Positions 53,360-60,792 of a stretch of DNA of 64,000 nucleotides are shown in pieces (within the stretch, counting starts at the first letter, position 1; each line of letters starts with the position of its first letter). The stretch covers positions 4,775,928 through 4,839,927 of the forward strand of contig NZ_CP015401.2 in NCBI RefSeq assembly GCF_001688725.2. The letters are read 5' to 3'. Both the position numbers and the translations under genes were made by a program. This DNA is from Bacteroides caecimuris. Its GTDB lineage: Bacteria; Bacteroidota; Bacteroidia; Bacteroidales; Bacteroidaceae. The notes beneath the pieces were generated by a model. The model saw only the letters and a list, made by a program, of their open reading frames with translations, was not told where the DNA came from and searched no databases.

Positions 53360-56300
53360 CTAGAATGTTAGGTTGATACCGAAGGTATAGACTGCAGGTA
53401 CAGGATAACTGCCGTTATCTACTCCGAAAGCGGTGGCGGTTCCTCCAAGTTCGGGAGTATATCCGGTATTATGTTTCCATGTCTTCAGGTTCTGTATGTT
53501 GACATAGACTTTCAGGGCTTGCAGACGTATTTTGGCAATTAAGCTCTTGTCGAACGTATAAGCTAACTGTACATTACGGATACGGAAGAAACTACCGTTC
53601 TCAATGTAATAGTCGGAATTCAAGTTATTGATAGAATGTTTGGTGTTCAGCAACGGTTGGGTGTTGGACGTGCCTTCTCCGTGCCAGCGCTCCAGGCGTT
53701 GTTCCAGGTAGTTGAACTGGGCAAAATTGTAGTTATCCCATGTACGGAAAATCTTGTTTCCGCCTTGTCCCATCATGTCGATGCCTAACGACCAATTCTT
53801 GTAGTCTACTCCGAGAGAGAAACCGTAAGTTACCTTTGGAGTCGGGTTGCCTATCATGGTACGGTCTTCCGGGGTGATTTCTCCGTCGCCGTTTACATCA
53901 GCGAATTTCAGGTCACCGGGGGTAACGGTAGCCAGTGTATTTTTGGGTGATGCGTCAATATCTGCTTGTGACTGATAAACGCCTGCCACTTTATAACCAT
54001 AGAAATATCCGATAGGATAACCTGCCATTGTGTAACTTTGCTGCTTATCTCCGGCAATGATGGAATATCCTTCCTGAACAAGATTTTTTACCTCATTCTT
54101 GATCGTAGTCAGGTTGGCACTGACGGAATATCCCCAATCACCAATCTGATCGCGCCAGGTGACAGCCATTTCCACTCCTTTATTCTGGATCTCTCCCAAG
54201 TTACCGATACCGGGGATAGTTCCGGAAATTCCGGGAACTTCGGCTAACAAATCTTTGGTGTTCTTCTTATAGTAAACACCCTCAAAATGCAAGCGGTTGC
54301 GAAGCAGGTTCGTTTCAAATCCGGCTTCCCAGGCTTCTACTTTTTCCCAACGCAGGTTAGGATTAGGAAGATAAGCAAGTTGGTATCCGGGATAAATGAT
54401 GGACGGTTTACCGAATACGGCCGAATAAGCATTGGTCAATAAGGGTTCGGCAGGGTAGGCTTTATCCAGGTTCTGGTTTCCTAACGTACCGTAAGATGCT
54501 TTGATTTTCAACATATCCAGCCATTTGATGTCTTTCATAAATTCTTCTTCAGACATCAACCAACCTCCACCCAGCGAGAAGAAGTTCTGCCATTCATTTC
54601 CTGTGTAGGAGAAAGCGGAAGAACCATCCCGGCGGAAAGATCCGTTGAACAGATATTTACCTTTATAGTTGTAGATCACACGTGCAAGTACGGATAATGT
54701 ACTGCGTTCCCATTGGGTACTTCCATTGGTAGCGGTAGCCGCATCGCCGATGCTGACAAACCATTTGTCCGGATTATCCGGAATGACCAGTCCGACCCCC
54801 TGCTTGCGTGCTCCGTCCAATCGGCTCAACGAATTATAATAGGTAGTAAAACCAGCGGTAGCTGTCAGGTTATGATTTCCATTATCAAAGCTGTTGGTGT
54901 ATGTCAACAGGTAGTCGCTCTGAACTTTGGTTTCATTCTCTTTAAACTGGCTGACTTCGGTCTTGCCTGTTCCCAAAGTAGAGATCCCTCCGTTGACAGC
55001 GGCATCGTATACTTTTACGATCGGTGTATACGTCCGTCCGTTGTTCGACGCATAATCCATGGAGAACATTGCTTTGAACGTGAAATGTTTCAGGAAGTCT
55101 ACCTCACCATAAATGTTACCGGATGCCCGGTAGTTTTCCGCTTTGGTAGTATTCGCTTTCAATTCGACGTCTACCATCGGGTTACTAATCTGCGCTTTCT
55201 GGAATTCGGGCAGAGCCGTATATAATCCGTATTCGTTGTTATACACCGGAGCGATAGGAGTTGCACGCAGGGCATTCAATACCTGTTTGGAATCTGCAGG
55301 AAGCATACGTGCTCCGTTGAATTGGAAACCGACTTTCAAAAAGTCCGTAATCTTATAATCGTTACTTGCATTGATGGTTACCTTGCTGAATTTCTCATGC
55401 TCGATGTTGCCTTGTTCGTAAGAGTAGCCCACGCCCAGATAGAAACTATGTTTGGGCGAAGCCCCTGTAATACTGATGTTATTGTTTGTAATGAAAGCTG
55501 TCTGGAAAATTTCGTCTTGCCAGTCAGTATTGGCATCCCAGCCGGTATAATCGAAAGGATCGTCTCTTTGATTGGCTAGCTGTTCGTTATATAGCTCTTT
55601 GAATTGTGAACCGTTCACCAGTTTTACTTTATCCACCACTTTCTTGAAACCGAAAGATGTGTTGATATTGACCAATGTCTGCCCTTCTTTGGCTTTCTTT
55701 GTAGTAATGATGATAACACCATTCGCACCGCGAACACCGAAAATAGCCAGAGATGACGGGTCTTTCAGGATTTCCATGGATTCGATGTCCTCCGGATTCA
55801 GGAAATTGATGTTGTCATTGAATAATCCGTCGACAATGTACAGCGGTTTATATCCGTTGATGGAGTTTGTTCCGCGAATACGTATTTCCGGATCCGATCC
55901 GGCTCGTCCGGAGTTTACAATCTGTACACCTGCCACTTTCCCCTGAAGGGAAGACAGCGGATTCATTGCCGGTTTGTTGGCTAACTCTTCTCCTTTGACA
56001 TTGGTGATAGAACCTGTCAAGTCTCTTTTCTTTGCACTACCGTATCCGATAACGACTGTTTCGGCTAGTACTTGCGAATCTTCTTTCAAAGTGACATTGA
56101 TGACGTTCTGTGTCCCCACTTTAACAGTTTGCGAAGTCATTCCTACGTATGAAAATGCCAGTACGTTCTCCGGAGTGACAGAGATTGAATATTTACCGTC
56201 CATGTCCGTGATGGTTCCGGTGGAGGTTCCTTGTACGAGTACCGATGCGCCGATCAATGGTTCATTGGTAGCGTCCGTCACTGTTCCTGTCACCGTCTTT

Positions 56301-56425
56301 GTCTGTGCAAAGGCTGATGCAGAGGCCAGTAGCAGGCAAACAAGCGTCATGATGCTCCTTGACCTGATGGCTTTTTTCTGAAGATGTTGTAAAAGTCTAG
56401 TCCTCATTGCATTAAATTTTTCCAT
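53360..56425 (-). CDS. SusC/RagA family TonB-dependent receptor
   Basis: A 1021-residue outer membrane importer. A basic, extended signal (IMTLVCLLLASASAFAQ) follows about 25 leading residues. Next come the CarboxypepD_reg domain (VTGTVTDATNEPLIGASVLV), a TonB-box-like region (ETVVIGYGSAKKRDLTGSI), the plug with SLQGKVAGVQIVNSGRAG, IRIRGTNSINGYKPLYIVDG and the ANGVIIITTKK end, then the barrel ending in AVYTFGINLTF. It is the first gene of the SusC-SusD-GH3-GH144 operon. No sensor/regulator gene is in the window next to it. An alternative start is 56407. Confidence 0.92.
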   Translation of the reverse strand: MEKFNAMRTRLLQHLQKKAIRSRSIMTLVCLLLASASAFAQTKTVTGTVTDATNEPLIGASVLVQGTSTGTITDMDGKYSISVTPENVLAFSYVGMTSQTVKVGTQNVINVTLKEDSQVLAETVVIGYGSAKKRDLTGSITNVKGEELANKPAMNPLSSLQGKVAGVQIVNSGRAGSDPEIRIRGTNSINGYKPLYIVDGLFNDNINFLNPEDIESMEILKDPSSLAIFGVRGANGVIIITTKKAKEGQTLVNINTSFGFKKVVDKVKLVNGSQFKELYNEQLANQRDDPFDYTGWDANTDWQDEIFQTAFITNNNISITGASPKHSFYLGVGYSYEQGNIEHEKFSKVTINASNDYKITDFLKVGFQFNGARMLPADSKQVLNALRATPIAPVYNNEYGLYTALPEFQKAQISNPMVDVELKANTTKAENYRASGNIYGEVDFLKHFTFKAMFSMDYASNNGRTYTPIVKVYDAAVNGGISTLGTGKTEVSQFKENETKVQSDYLLTYTNSFDNGNHNLTATAGFTTYYNSLSRLDGARKQGVGLVIPDNPDKWFVSIGDAATATNGSTQWERSTLSVLARVIYNYKGKYLFNGSFRRDGSSAFSYTGNEWQNFFSLGGGWLMSEEEFMKDIKWLDMLKIKASYGTLGNQNLDKAYPAEPLLTNAYSAVFGKPSIIYPGYQLAYLPNPNLRWEKVEAWEAGFETNLLRNRLHFEGVYYKKNTKDLLAEVPGISGTIPGIGNLGEIQNKGVEMAVTWRDQIGDWGYSVSANLTTIKNEVKNLVQEGYSIIAGDKQQSYTMAGYPIGYFYGYKVAGVYQSQADIDASPKNTLATVTPGDLKFADVNGDGEITPEDRTMIGNPTPKVTYGFSLGVDYKNWSLGIDMMGQGGNKIFRTWDNYNFAQFNYLEQRLERWHGEGTSNTQPLLNTKHSINNLNSDYYIENGSFFRIRNVQLAYTFDKSLIAKIRLQALKVYVNIQNLKTWKHNTGYTPELGGTATAFGVDNGSYPVPAVYTFGINLTF

Positions 56426-56567
56426 TTGTTAATATTTAGGTTGAAGTCTTTTTCTGCCGTCTTTTGACAAGAGTAATAAAGTGAACAAATGAAAATCGAA
56501 AAAGATTTTGGAGAAAAGAGGGAATGGTTGATTTTAACAGAAGAAGCGAGATGGCTGTTGAAAAAGG

Positions 56568-56600
56568 TTCAGGTACGAACCGGTGTTGTCCGTACCTGAA
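56568..56600. other. Hairpin upstream of the SusC-like gene
   Basis: TTCAGGTACG at 56568-56577 pairs perfectly with CGTACCTGAA at 56591-56600 over a 13-nt loop. It lies 143 bp upstream of the SusC-like start. It could be a leader structure, an operator, or a terminator for transcription entering from the integrative element. Confidence 0.55.
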
Positions 56601-56627
56601 TTTAATGTCGTTAAAATGCGGATGACT

Positions 56628-56708
56628 AGCGGAGAGGACACAAAAAAGCCCCTACAATGTCTGTTTTAGGGGCTTTTTAACTGTAAATACAGGGTAGTTT
56701 GTGCGGAT
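56628..56708. repeat. 81-bp direct repeat, left copy (possible att site), with terminator
   Basis: Equal to 58594-58674 except two bases (C/A and T/C inside the hairpin). It includes a terminator stem (56643-56678, GCCCCT and AGGGGC with A/T-rich ends) and ends in TGCGGAT, the complement of the tRNA acceptor end. The C at position 28 breaks one stem pair. Confidence 0.93.
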
Positions 56709-56924
56709 ATGAGAGGTGTAAAAAGAAATGTTATCAATAACATTATAGCGGGAATCATTATAGCAGGAACTATCTTCATTATGCAATTGACAGGAAGCTG
56801 CGAACAACCGGAAATAACCCATCTGAAAACAGGCACAGACAGCATACAAATAAACAAAAATGATGAAATTGAGGAGTGGGATACCGATACCACTATTTAC
56901 CATTCAACAACTAAACCCAAATAA
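56709..56924 (+). CDS. Small putative lipoprotein
   Basis: A 71-residue ORF whose ATG follows immediately after the left 81-bp repeat. A basic start (MRGVKRN) leads to a hydrophobic stretch (NIIAGIIIAGTIFIMQ) ending in a lipobox-like LTGSC (Cys31); the mature tail of 40 residues is acidic and polar (DEIEEWDTDTTIY). No family is recognised. It probably belongs to the integrated element. Its size leaves some doubt. Confidence 0.5.
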   Translation: MRGVKRNVINNIIAGIIIAGTIFIMQLTGSCEQPEITHLKTGTDSIQINKNDEIEEWDTDTTIYHSTTKPK

Positions 56925-56961
56925 AAATCCATGCTAAAAAACAAAATAATCAACTTATAAG

Positions 56962-56992
56962 TTGTATATCTCCCCCTTTTTCCGTATCTTTG
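56962..56992 (+). promoter_or_regulatory. Promoter for the toxin-antitoxin-like pair
   Basis: TTG at 56962-56964, 20 bp, TATCTTTG at 56985-56992. This is a consensus fit; the preferred ATG is at 57014. Confidence 0.7.
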
Positions 56993-57013
56993 TATATGCT
57001 AATAAGGAAGAAT

Positions 57014-57562
57014 ATGACATTCGACAAGATAACTAAAGACGGAAGATTGTGGGCGGTCCGGTTTGATGAAAATACTGATAACGAATTCATCAGGACAATT
57101 GACCAATGGGACAACGTGCAATGGCTGCGGGCGTTTTTCATAGAGAACATCAATGACCTGATTGCTTATTTCAAAATATCTGATATAAACATTGCGATAA
57201 GCGATACGATTGAAGACAGCGACCGACTGCAACGTATCATTTTAGATATCTCCCCGGAAGCTGATTTAAACCGGATATTCCGCCCGTTGGATAACAATCA
57301 GGCATCCGACGTTATGCTTCAGAAGGAAAAAGCAAGACTGAAACGTAAATTCGGTCATTCGTCATGGTTACGGCTTTATGCTATCAAGTTGGTCTCCGGA
57401 GTGTATATCATCACGGGGGGAGCCATCAAACTGACAGCAACGATGCAGGAAAGAGAACATACGAGCAGAGAACTCGTCAAACTGGAACGGGTAAGGAACT
57501 TCTTGTTGCAGGAAAACGTTATTGATGAAGCTGGATTTGCTGATTATATGACTGAACTTTAA
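57014..57562 (+). CDS. Putative toxin-like partner of an XRE-family gene
   Basis: The ATG at 57014 is preferred: an AAGGAAG stretch lies 5-10 bp before it, and earlier in-frame starts (56990, 56996) overlap or touch the promoter box. The protein has about 182 residues with no signal peptide. It is mixed alpha/beta with a C-terminal basic half (KARLKRKFGHSSWLRLYAIK, YIITGGAIKLTATMQ) and a final helix. The segment YIITGGAIK is reminiscent of the YxxTGGAIK-like ends of small Bacteroides toxin-type proteins paired with helix-turn-helix genes. The XRE gene follows after 17 bp in toxin-antitoxin (HigBA-like) order. The toxin role is inference. Confidence 0.6.
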   Translation: MTFDKITKDGRLWAVRFDENTDNEFIRTIDQWDNVQWLRAFFIENINDLIAYFKISDINIAISDTIEDSDRLQRIILDISPEADLNRIFRPLDNNQASDVMLQKEKARLKRKFGHSSWLRLYAIKLVSGVYIITGGAIKLTATMQEREHTSRELVKLERVRNFLLQENVIDEAGFADYMTEL

Positions 57563-57579
57563 TTATAGGAGAAAAAAGT

Positions 57580-57900
57580 ATGGATAATGACATGAAAACA
57601 ACCATTGAGAAGTTGGAAAAATATGCATCTTCAACTCCTTCCAAATGGCGTGAGGCACTGGAATACAGGCAGGAGAACAAAACGTGGCTCCGATATTCGC
57701 AACGCATAGCCATGTTGATGCTGGACAAAATGGACGAATTGGGAATAAACCAAAAGCAACTGGCAGAAATGATGAGTTGCAGCCAACAGTATATCTCGAA
57801 AATATTGAAAGGACGGGAAAATCTTTCATTGGAGACTCTTTCCAAAATAGAAGGAGCGTTGGGTATCTCTATTATCAAAGAAGAACAGGTAGCTGTATAA
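57580..57900 (+). CDS. XRE-family helix-turn-helix protein, putative antitoxin
   Basis: A 106-residue protein with a helix-turn-helix of the XRE/HTH_3 type at about residues 45-95: GINQKQLAEMMSCSQQYISK is the DNA-recognition unit, followed by ILKGRENLSLETLSKIEGAL. An N-terminal helical part of 40 residues may contact its partner. Alternative starts lie at codon 5. It probably binds the promoter at 56962-56992 and neutralises the upstream product, as in HigA systems. It is located inside the integrative element. Confidence 0.75.
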   Translation: MDNDMKTTIEKLEKYASSTPSKWREALEYRQENKTWLRYSQRIAMLMLDKMDELGINQKQLAEMMSCSQQYISKILKGRENLSLETLSKIEGALGISIIKEEQVAV

Positions 57901-58045
57901 CTCTAAGGGGATATAATGCAGAAAACTGATGGCGGGTTTGTCCAGACAAGTTGTTGCAGCAATTGCCCACACACTGCATAGGAACACATTTTTTTTCTTT
58001 TTTCTTATACATCTCCCAGGACGCGGACGGATGGCAGGCAAGAAA

Positions 58046-58098
58046 TTTCAGATAAAAATACCGCACGACGTAGGAGCGCAGGATATTTTTATCTGAAA
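58046..58098. repeat. Inverted repeat with 23-nt loop
   Basis: TTTCAGATAAAAATA at 58046-58060 is the exact complement of 58084-58098. It sits downstream of the recombinase stub and may be a terminator or recombination-related site of the former element. Confidence 0.75.
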
Positions 58099-58112
58099 TA
58101 GCGTAGCAGTTC

Positions 58113-58143
58113 TTGACTGACAGCCGGCTGTGGCCTATCTTTG
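58113..58143 (+). promoter_or_regulatory. Orphan promoter pointing into the recombinase stub
   Basis: TTG at 58113-58115, 20 bp, TATCTTTG at 58136-58143. There is no sense gene downstream on the plus strand; transcription would run antisense to the recombinase fragment. It is perhaps left from a deleted cargo gene. Confidence 0.55.
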
Positions 58144-58485
58144 TAGAAGAAAAGAGGAAAAAGACGCTGTAAAAACGCAAGGTTCCCAGTAGAGTTTGAA
58201 ATTCTCGATGTTGAGGGGATGATTCTTTTGCCGGAGCTTGTTACAGGTTTCTTCAATTTGCAGTTTCAGGTCTTCGATATACCTGTTTGTTTCTTTGTCG
58301 GCTGCTGTTTTTCCGAGTGACTTTTGAGCGGCTGCCGACCATGAAGCGGCGGAGATATGACAATTCGTAGGAATTTCGTATCTTTGCCCCATGATTGTAA
58401 CTCTGCAGAACAGAGGTGACAGACTTTCATTTGTTCGACTTTTCCGTAGCCAAAACAGAACGCTGAAAGTTTTTTTTCTTTCCAT
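58135..58485 (-). pseudogene. Tyrosine recombinase (integrase), N-terminal stub
   Basis: A 116-residue frame. The first 95 or so residues match the start of Bacteroides tyrosine recombinases: an Arm-DNA-binding domain (FSVLFWLRKSRTNESLSPLF, CRVTIMGQRYEIPTNCHI, SAASWSAAAQKSLGK) and the beginning of the core-binding helices (ETNRYIEDLKLQIEETCNKL). Full-length relatives have about 400 residues with an R-H-R-Y catalytic half, which is absent here; homology ends near FKLYWEP and an unrelated tail follows. It lies close to the tRNA-Leu att site, as an integrase should. It cannot be active. Confidence 0.75.
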
Positions 58486-58593
58486 ACTTGTTTTTTTTGG
58501 TGAATCCTACTTTGAATCCAAAAATTAAGATAAAAAAAGGAAATCCTGTCACCGAGAATGGCACCGAATGTTGTTAGCATTTTTCGGAATGCC

Positions 58594-58674
58594 AGCGGAG
58601 AGGACACAAAAAAGCCCCTAAAATGTCCGTTTTAGGGGCTTTTTAACTGTAAATACAGGGTAGTTTGTGCGGAT
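58594..58674. repeat. 81-bp direct repeat, right copy, overlapping the tRNA-Leu 3' end
   Basis: Partner of 56628-56708. It covers the tRNA terminator and the final 7 nt of the tRNA gene. The 108 bp before it (58486-58593) hold no gene. Confidence 0.93.
58609..58644 (-). terminator. Terminator of tRNA-Leu
   Basis: AAAAAGCCCCTAAAA pairs with TTTTAGGGGCTTTTT over a 6-nt loop, 24 bp beyond the tRNA 3' end on the minus strand. Confidence 0.88.
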
Positions 58675-58749
58675 GATAGGACTCGAACCTACACGCCTCA
58701 CGGCACCAGATCCTAAGTCTGGCGCGGCTACCAATTACGCCACATCCGC
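58668..58749 (-). tRNA. tRNA-Leu (anticodon UAG)
   Basis: On the minus strand a full cloverleaf of 82 nt can be drawn. Acceptor stem GCGGATG/CATCCGC with discriminator A, D-arm with AATTGGTAG, anticodon stem CCAGA/TCTGG enclosing CTTAGGA (anticodon TAG), a long variable arm (TGCCGTGAGGCGTG) as expected for a class II tRNA, and T-arm TAGG-TTCGAGT-CCTA. CCA is not encoded. It reads CUA (and other CUN) codons. Confidence 0.95.
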
Positions 58750-58775
58750 ATGTGTAGCTTTTTTGTTTAGCGGTG

Positions 58776-58806
58776 CAAAGATAGGAAGATTTTCTGATTT
58801 GGCAAA
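58776..58806 (-). promoter_or_regulatory. Promoter of tRNA-Leu
   Basis: Minus-strand TTTG (complement of 58803-58806), 19 bp, TATCTTTG (complement of 58776-58783), about 27 bp before the tRNA 5' end. It is an exact consensus fit. Confidence 0.8.
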
Positions 58807-58822
58807 TAATTCGGCAATAAAG

Positions 58823-59884
58823 TTATTCACTTAAGATTTCGAATGCCTTTTCAATCAGTGGATCTTTCTTTTGTGATTCTATGTCGCCCTGCTCTATTCC
58901 TTCTTCTAGAATCTTATCCATATTTACGTATACATCAGGTTTTATCCCATCCTCCAATGACTTTCCATATTTATCAAAGTGGGGGCTGGCAGAGAAGCGG
59001 ATGCTCCAGCCATTGGGTAATTCTGATGAAAACGGTAGCCCTGATCCACCACCAGTCTGGTCGCCCAGCTGGATGATTCTTTTATCTTCGTTATCATTGT
59101 TTAAGCTGCGCATTATGTTAACAAAATCATTTGTGGCACTATAACATCGACGATTGGTTAGTATCACGACCTTTTTTTGCCAACGAATACTGTTGGAGGG
59201 TTCTAAATAAATGGGTTCCATCTCTGAGAAATCATTGTGTCCCGGGCCTGTCTTATGTTGGATATATCCTGTTAATGCCTGTTTATCAGTGAACCGGGCA
59301 GCTATGCGTGAAGAATTGGTCAGATTACCTCCTCCGTTATCACGGACATCAATAATTAATCCATTGCAGATTTGTAAATAGTAAAGGACCTCATCCAAAT
59401 TGCCATCTCCAACTCCGGCACTGAAACTTTCATAACGTATGTATCCTATGTTATTGTCGAATATTTTATATTTAAGACCAGCGGATGTGCGATAGTCTGA
59501 ATTGGTACTACCCAAATAATAGTTATAAAGAATATCTTCTCTATAATTCCAAGGGTAGCCTTGATACCATGCATCGTAATAAGAAATACGACTGGCAGAA
59601 GATAGATTGACATGCCCGTCTTTCAAGATATAAAGCATTTGGCTTAGGATGTCGAACAGGTCATCATTGGACATCGACGGAATAATCAGTTTGCTGTATT
59701 CGTCATGAACAGCATCCCAGTCAATGCCTTTCGTATCCAGAAAACAATACTGTTCGTTGATGATCTTCCATAGTTGTTCGAAATTGCCTCTGGGATCATT
59801 GGCATAGTCATCTTCCCCAATGCAACCGGTCAGCACCGGAAGGCAGCAGAGCAGCCATAGTATTTGTTTAATCTTATTTCTCAT
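58823..59884 (-). CDS. S41 family peptidase lipoprotein
   Basis: The start at 59884 gives a proper lipoprotein signal (MRNKIKQILWLLCCLPVLTGC); earlier ATGs add a polar leader. The protein has about 353 residues. It carries the tail-specific-protease core: YDAWYQGYPWNYRED and the domain-entry region, LIIDVRDNGGGNLTNS, the catalytic Ser in NRRCYSATNDFV, and GDQTGGGSGLPFSSELPNGW. A PDZ domain is not obvious, as in the shorter C-terminal processing peptidases of Bacteroidetes. It probably cleaves proteins in the periplasm or at the outer membrane. It is the last gene of the parC operon. Confidence 0.85.
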   Translation of the reverse strand: MRNKIKQILWLLCCLPVLTGCIGEDDYANDPRGNFEQLWKIINEQYCFLDTKGIDWDAVHDEYSKLIIPSMSNDDLFDILSQMLYILKDGHVNLSSASRISYYDAWYQGYPWNYREDILYNYYLGSTNSDYRTSAGLKYKIFDNNIGYIRYESFSAGVGDGNLDEVLYYLQICNGLIIDVRDNGGGNLTNSSRIAARFTDKQALTGYIQHKTGPGHNDFSEMEPIYLEPSNSIRWQKKVVILTNRRCYSATNDFVNIMRSLNNDNEDKRIIQLGDQTGGGSGLPFSSELPNGWSIRFSASPHFDKYGKSLEDGIKPDVYVNMDKILEEGIEQGDIESQKKDPLIEKAFEILSE

Positions 59885-59931
59885 CATTAATTGATCTCTC
59901 ACTTGAAGTTTCAACATTAAATTTTGTTCTC

Positions 59932-60792
59932 TTAGTAAGCTCTAACCGATGAAGGAAGAGCGGTTCCTTTCTTATTTCGGATACGGTATAGGTCTTTCAC
60001 AAATCCTACCATGAATGCGTGTGAGTAGGTATGTGTCTTGATATTGTTAACGTTGGATTGCTGTAAATCAGCCAGGTAGCTGAGGCGCATTTTGGTATAT
60101 CCTATCGGCAGGTCAACGGAGAGCATCTGGCGCAACGAAGGTTGATTGTGCAGGGAGGTGAATTTTATCACTCCGCTCGAATTTCCCAAAGAGAATATCT
60201 CGTAATAAGATTGTCCGTAGTGGGGAGAGAACATCACTCCCATAACTGGCAGATTGATCTGATAACGAAGCACCATCGGATATTGTTTGATTTTTAGGTG
60301 CCAAATAGCCATTCCGGAGGCATCCAGATTGACGTATGCCCGTGCGGATGCCGGATTGTTGGTGTTACGGAGATTATAGACAAAGCCTCCGTTGACATCT
60401 ATCAATCCTCCGGCTAATAATTTGAAATTCTCTGTCAGGCGGAACTGGTGGTGTAATCCATAGTTCCAGTTGACTAATCCGGAGAAAGTGTTATTGTTAT
60501 CAGCCCGGTTGTGCGTATAGCTGATGTTTGCCTGAAAGAAGTTCTGCACAGATATATTTCCATCAAACAACTTGGTCATCCGAATCAACTCACGGGAAAC
60601 ACGGAAGTCGATTCCTTTGTATTCCTGCGGTGAGAGATAGGTGTCGAAAACGTTCGTAAATCCGACACCATACATGGTGGCACGTGTTACATATCGATGG
60701 GCTTGCAGACTGTCGGTCTGCGCTTGTAATCTTGTGCTAAGGGCGAACAGGATGCAACCTGTCAGCCCCAGGTATATTAGTTTTTTCTTCAT
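59932..60792 (-). CDS. DUF3316-family putative outer-membrane protein
   Basis: A 286-residue protein with a signal peptide ending near RLQAQ. The mature part alternates aromatic and polar residues in beta strands (FFQANISYTH, LVNWNYGLHHQFRLTENFK), and ends with a conserved-looking block (LPIGYTKMRLSYLADLQQSN, THTYSHAFMVGFVKDL). This fits the DUF3316 family, which I associate with outer-membrane barrels. Its ATG shares one base with the parC stop (TGATG), so it is translationally coupled to parC. The biological link with a topoisomerase is not obvious. Confidence 0.72.
   Translation of the reverse strand: MKKKLIYLGLTGCILFALSTRLQAQTDSLQAHRYVTRATMYGVGFTNVFDTYLSPQEYKGIDFRVSRELIRMTKLFDGNISVQNFFQANISYTHNRADNNNTFSGLVNWNYGLHHQFRLTENFKLLAGGLIDVNGGFVYNLRNTNNPASARAYVNLDASGMAIWHLKIKQYPMVLRYQINLPVMGVMFSPHYGQSYYEIFSLGNSSGVIKFTSLHNQPSLRQMLSVDLPIGYTKMRLSYLADLQQSNVNNIKTHTYSHAFMVGFVKDLYRIRNKKGTALPSSVRAY

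Larger units (their letters stand above)
56628..58749. mobile_element. Degraded integrative element at tRNA-Leu(UAG)
   Basis: Two 81-bp direct repeats (56628-56708 and 58594-58674; 79 of 81 bases equal) bracket about 1.9 kb. The right repeat overlaps the last 7 nt of the tRNA-Leu gene and contains its terminator; the left repeat carries the same 7 nt without a tRNA. Between them lie a small lipoprotein, a toxin-antitoxin-like pair and the N-terminal stub of a tyrosine recombinase. Another TGCGGATGA, equal to the tRNA 3' end, sits at 56617-56625, hinting at more than one integration. The stretch 57901-58134 holds no gene beyond the hairpin and promoter listed separately. Confidence 0.72.

Noticed and set aside
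58391-58528. 45-codon plus-strand ORF after a TATCTTTG box at 58379
   Set aside because: It is antisense to the recombinase stub, has no good -33 element and no protein features; the box is probably chance.
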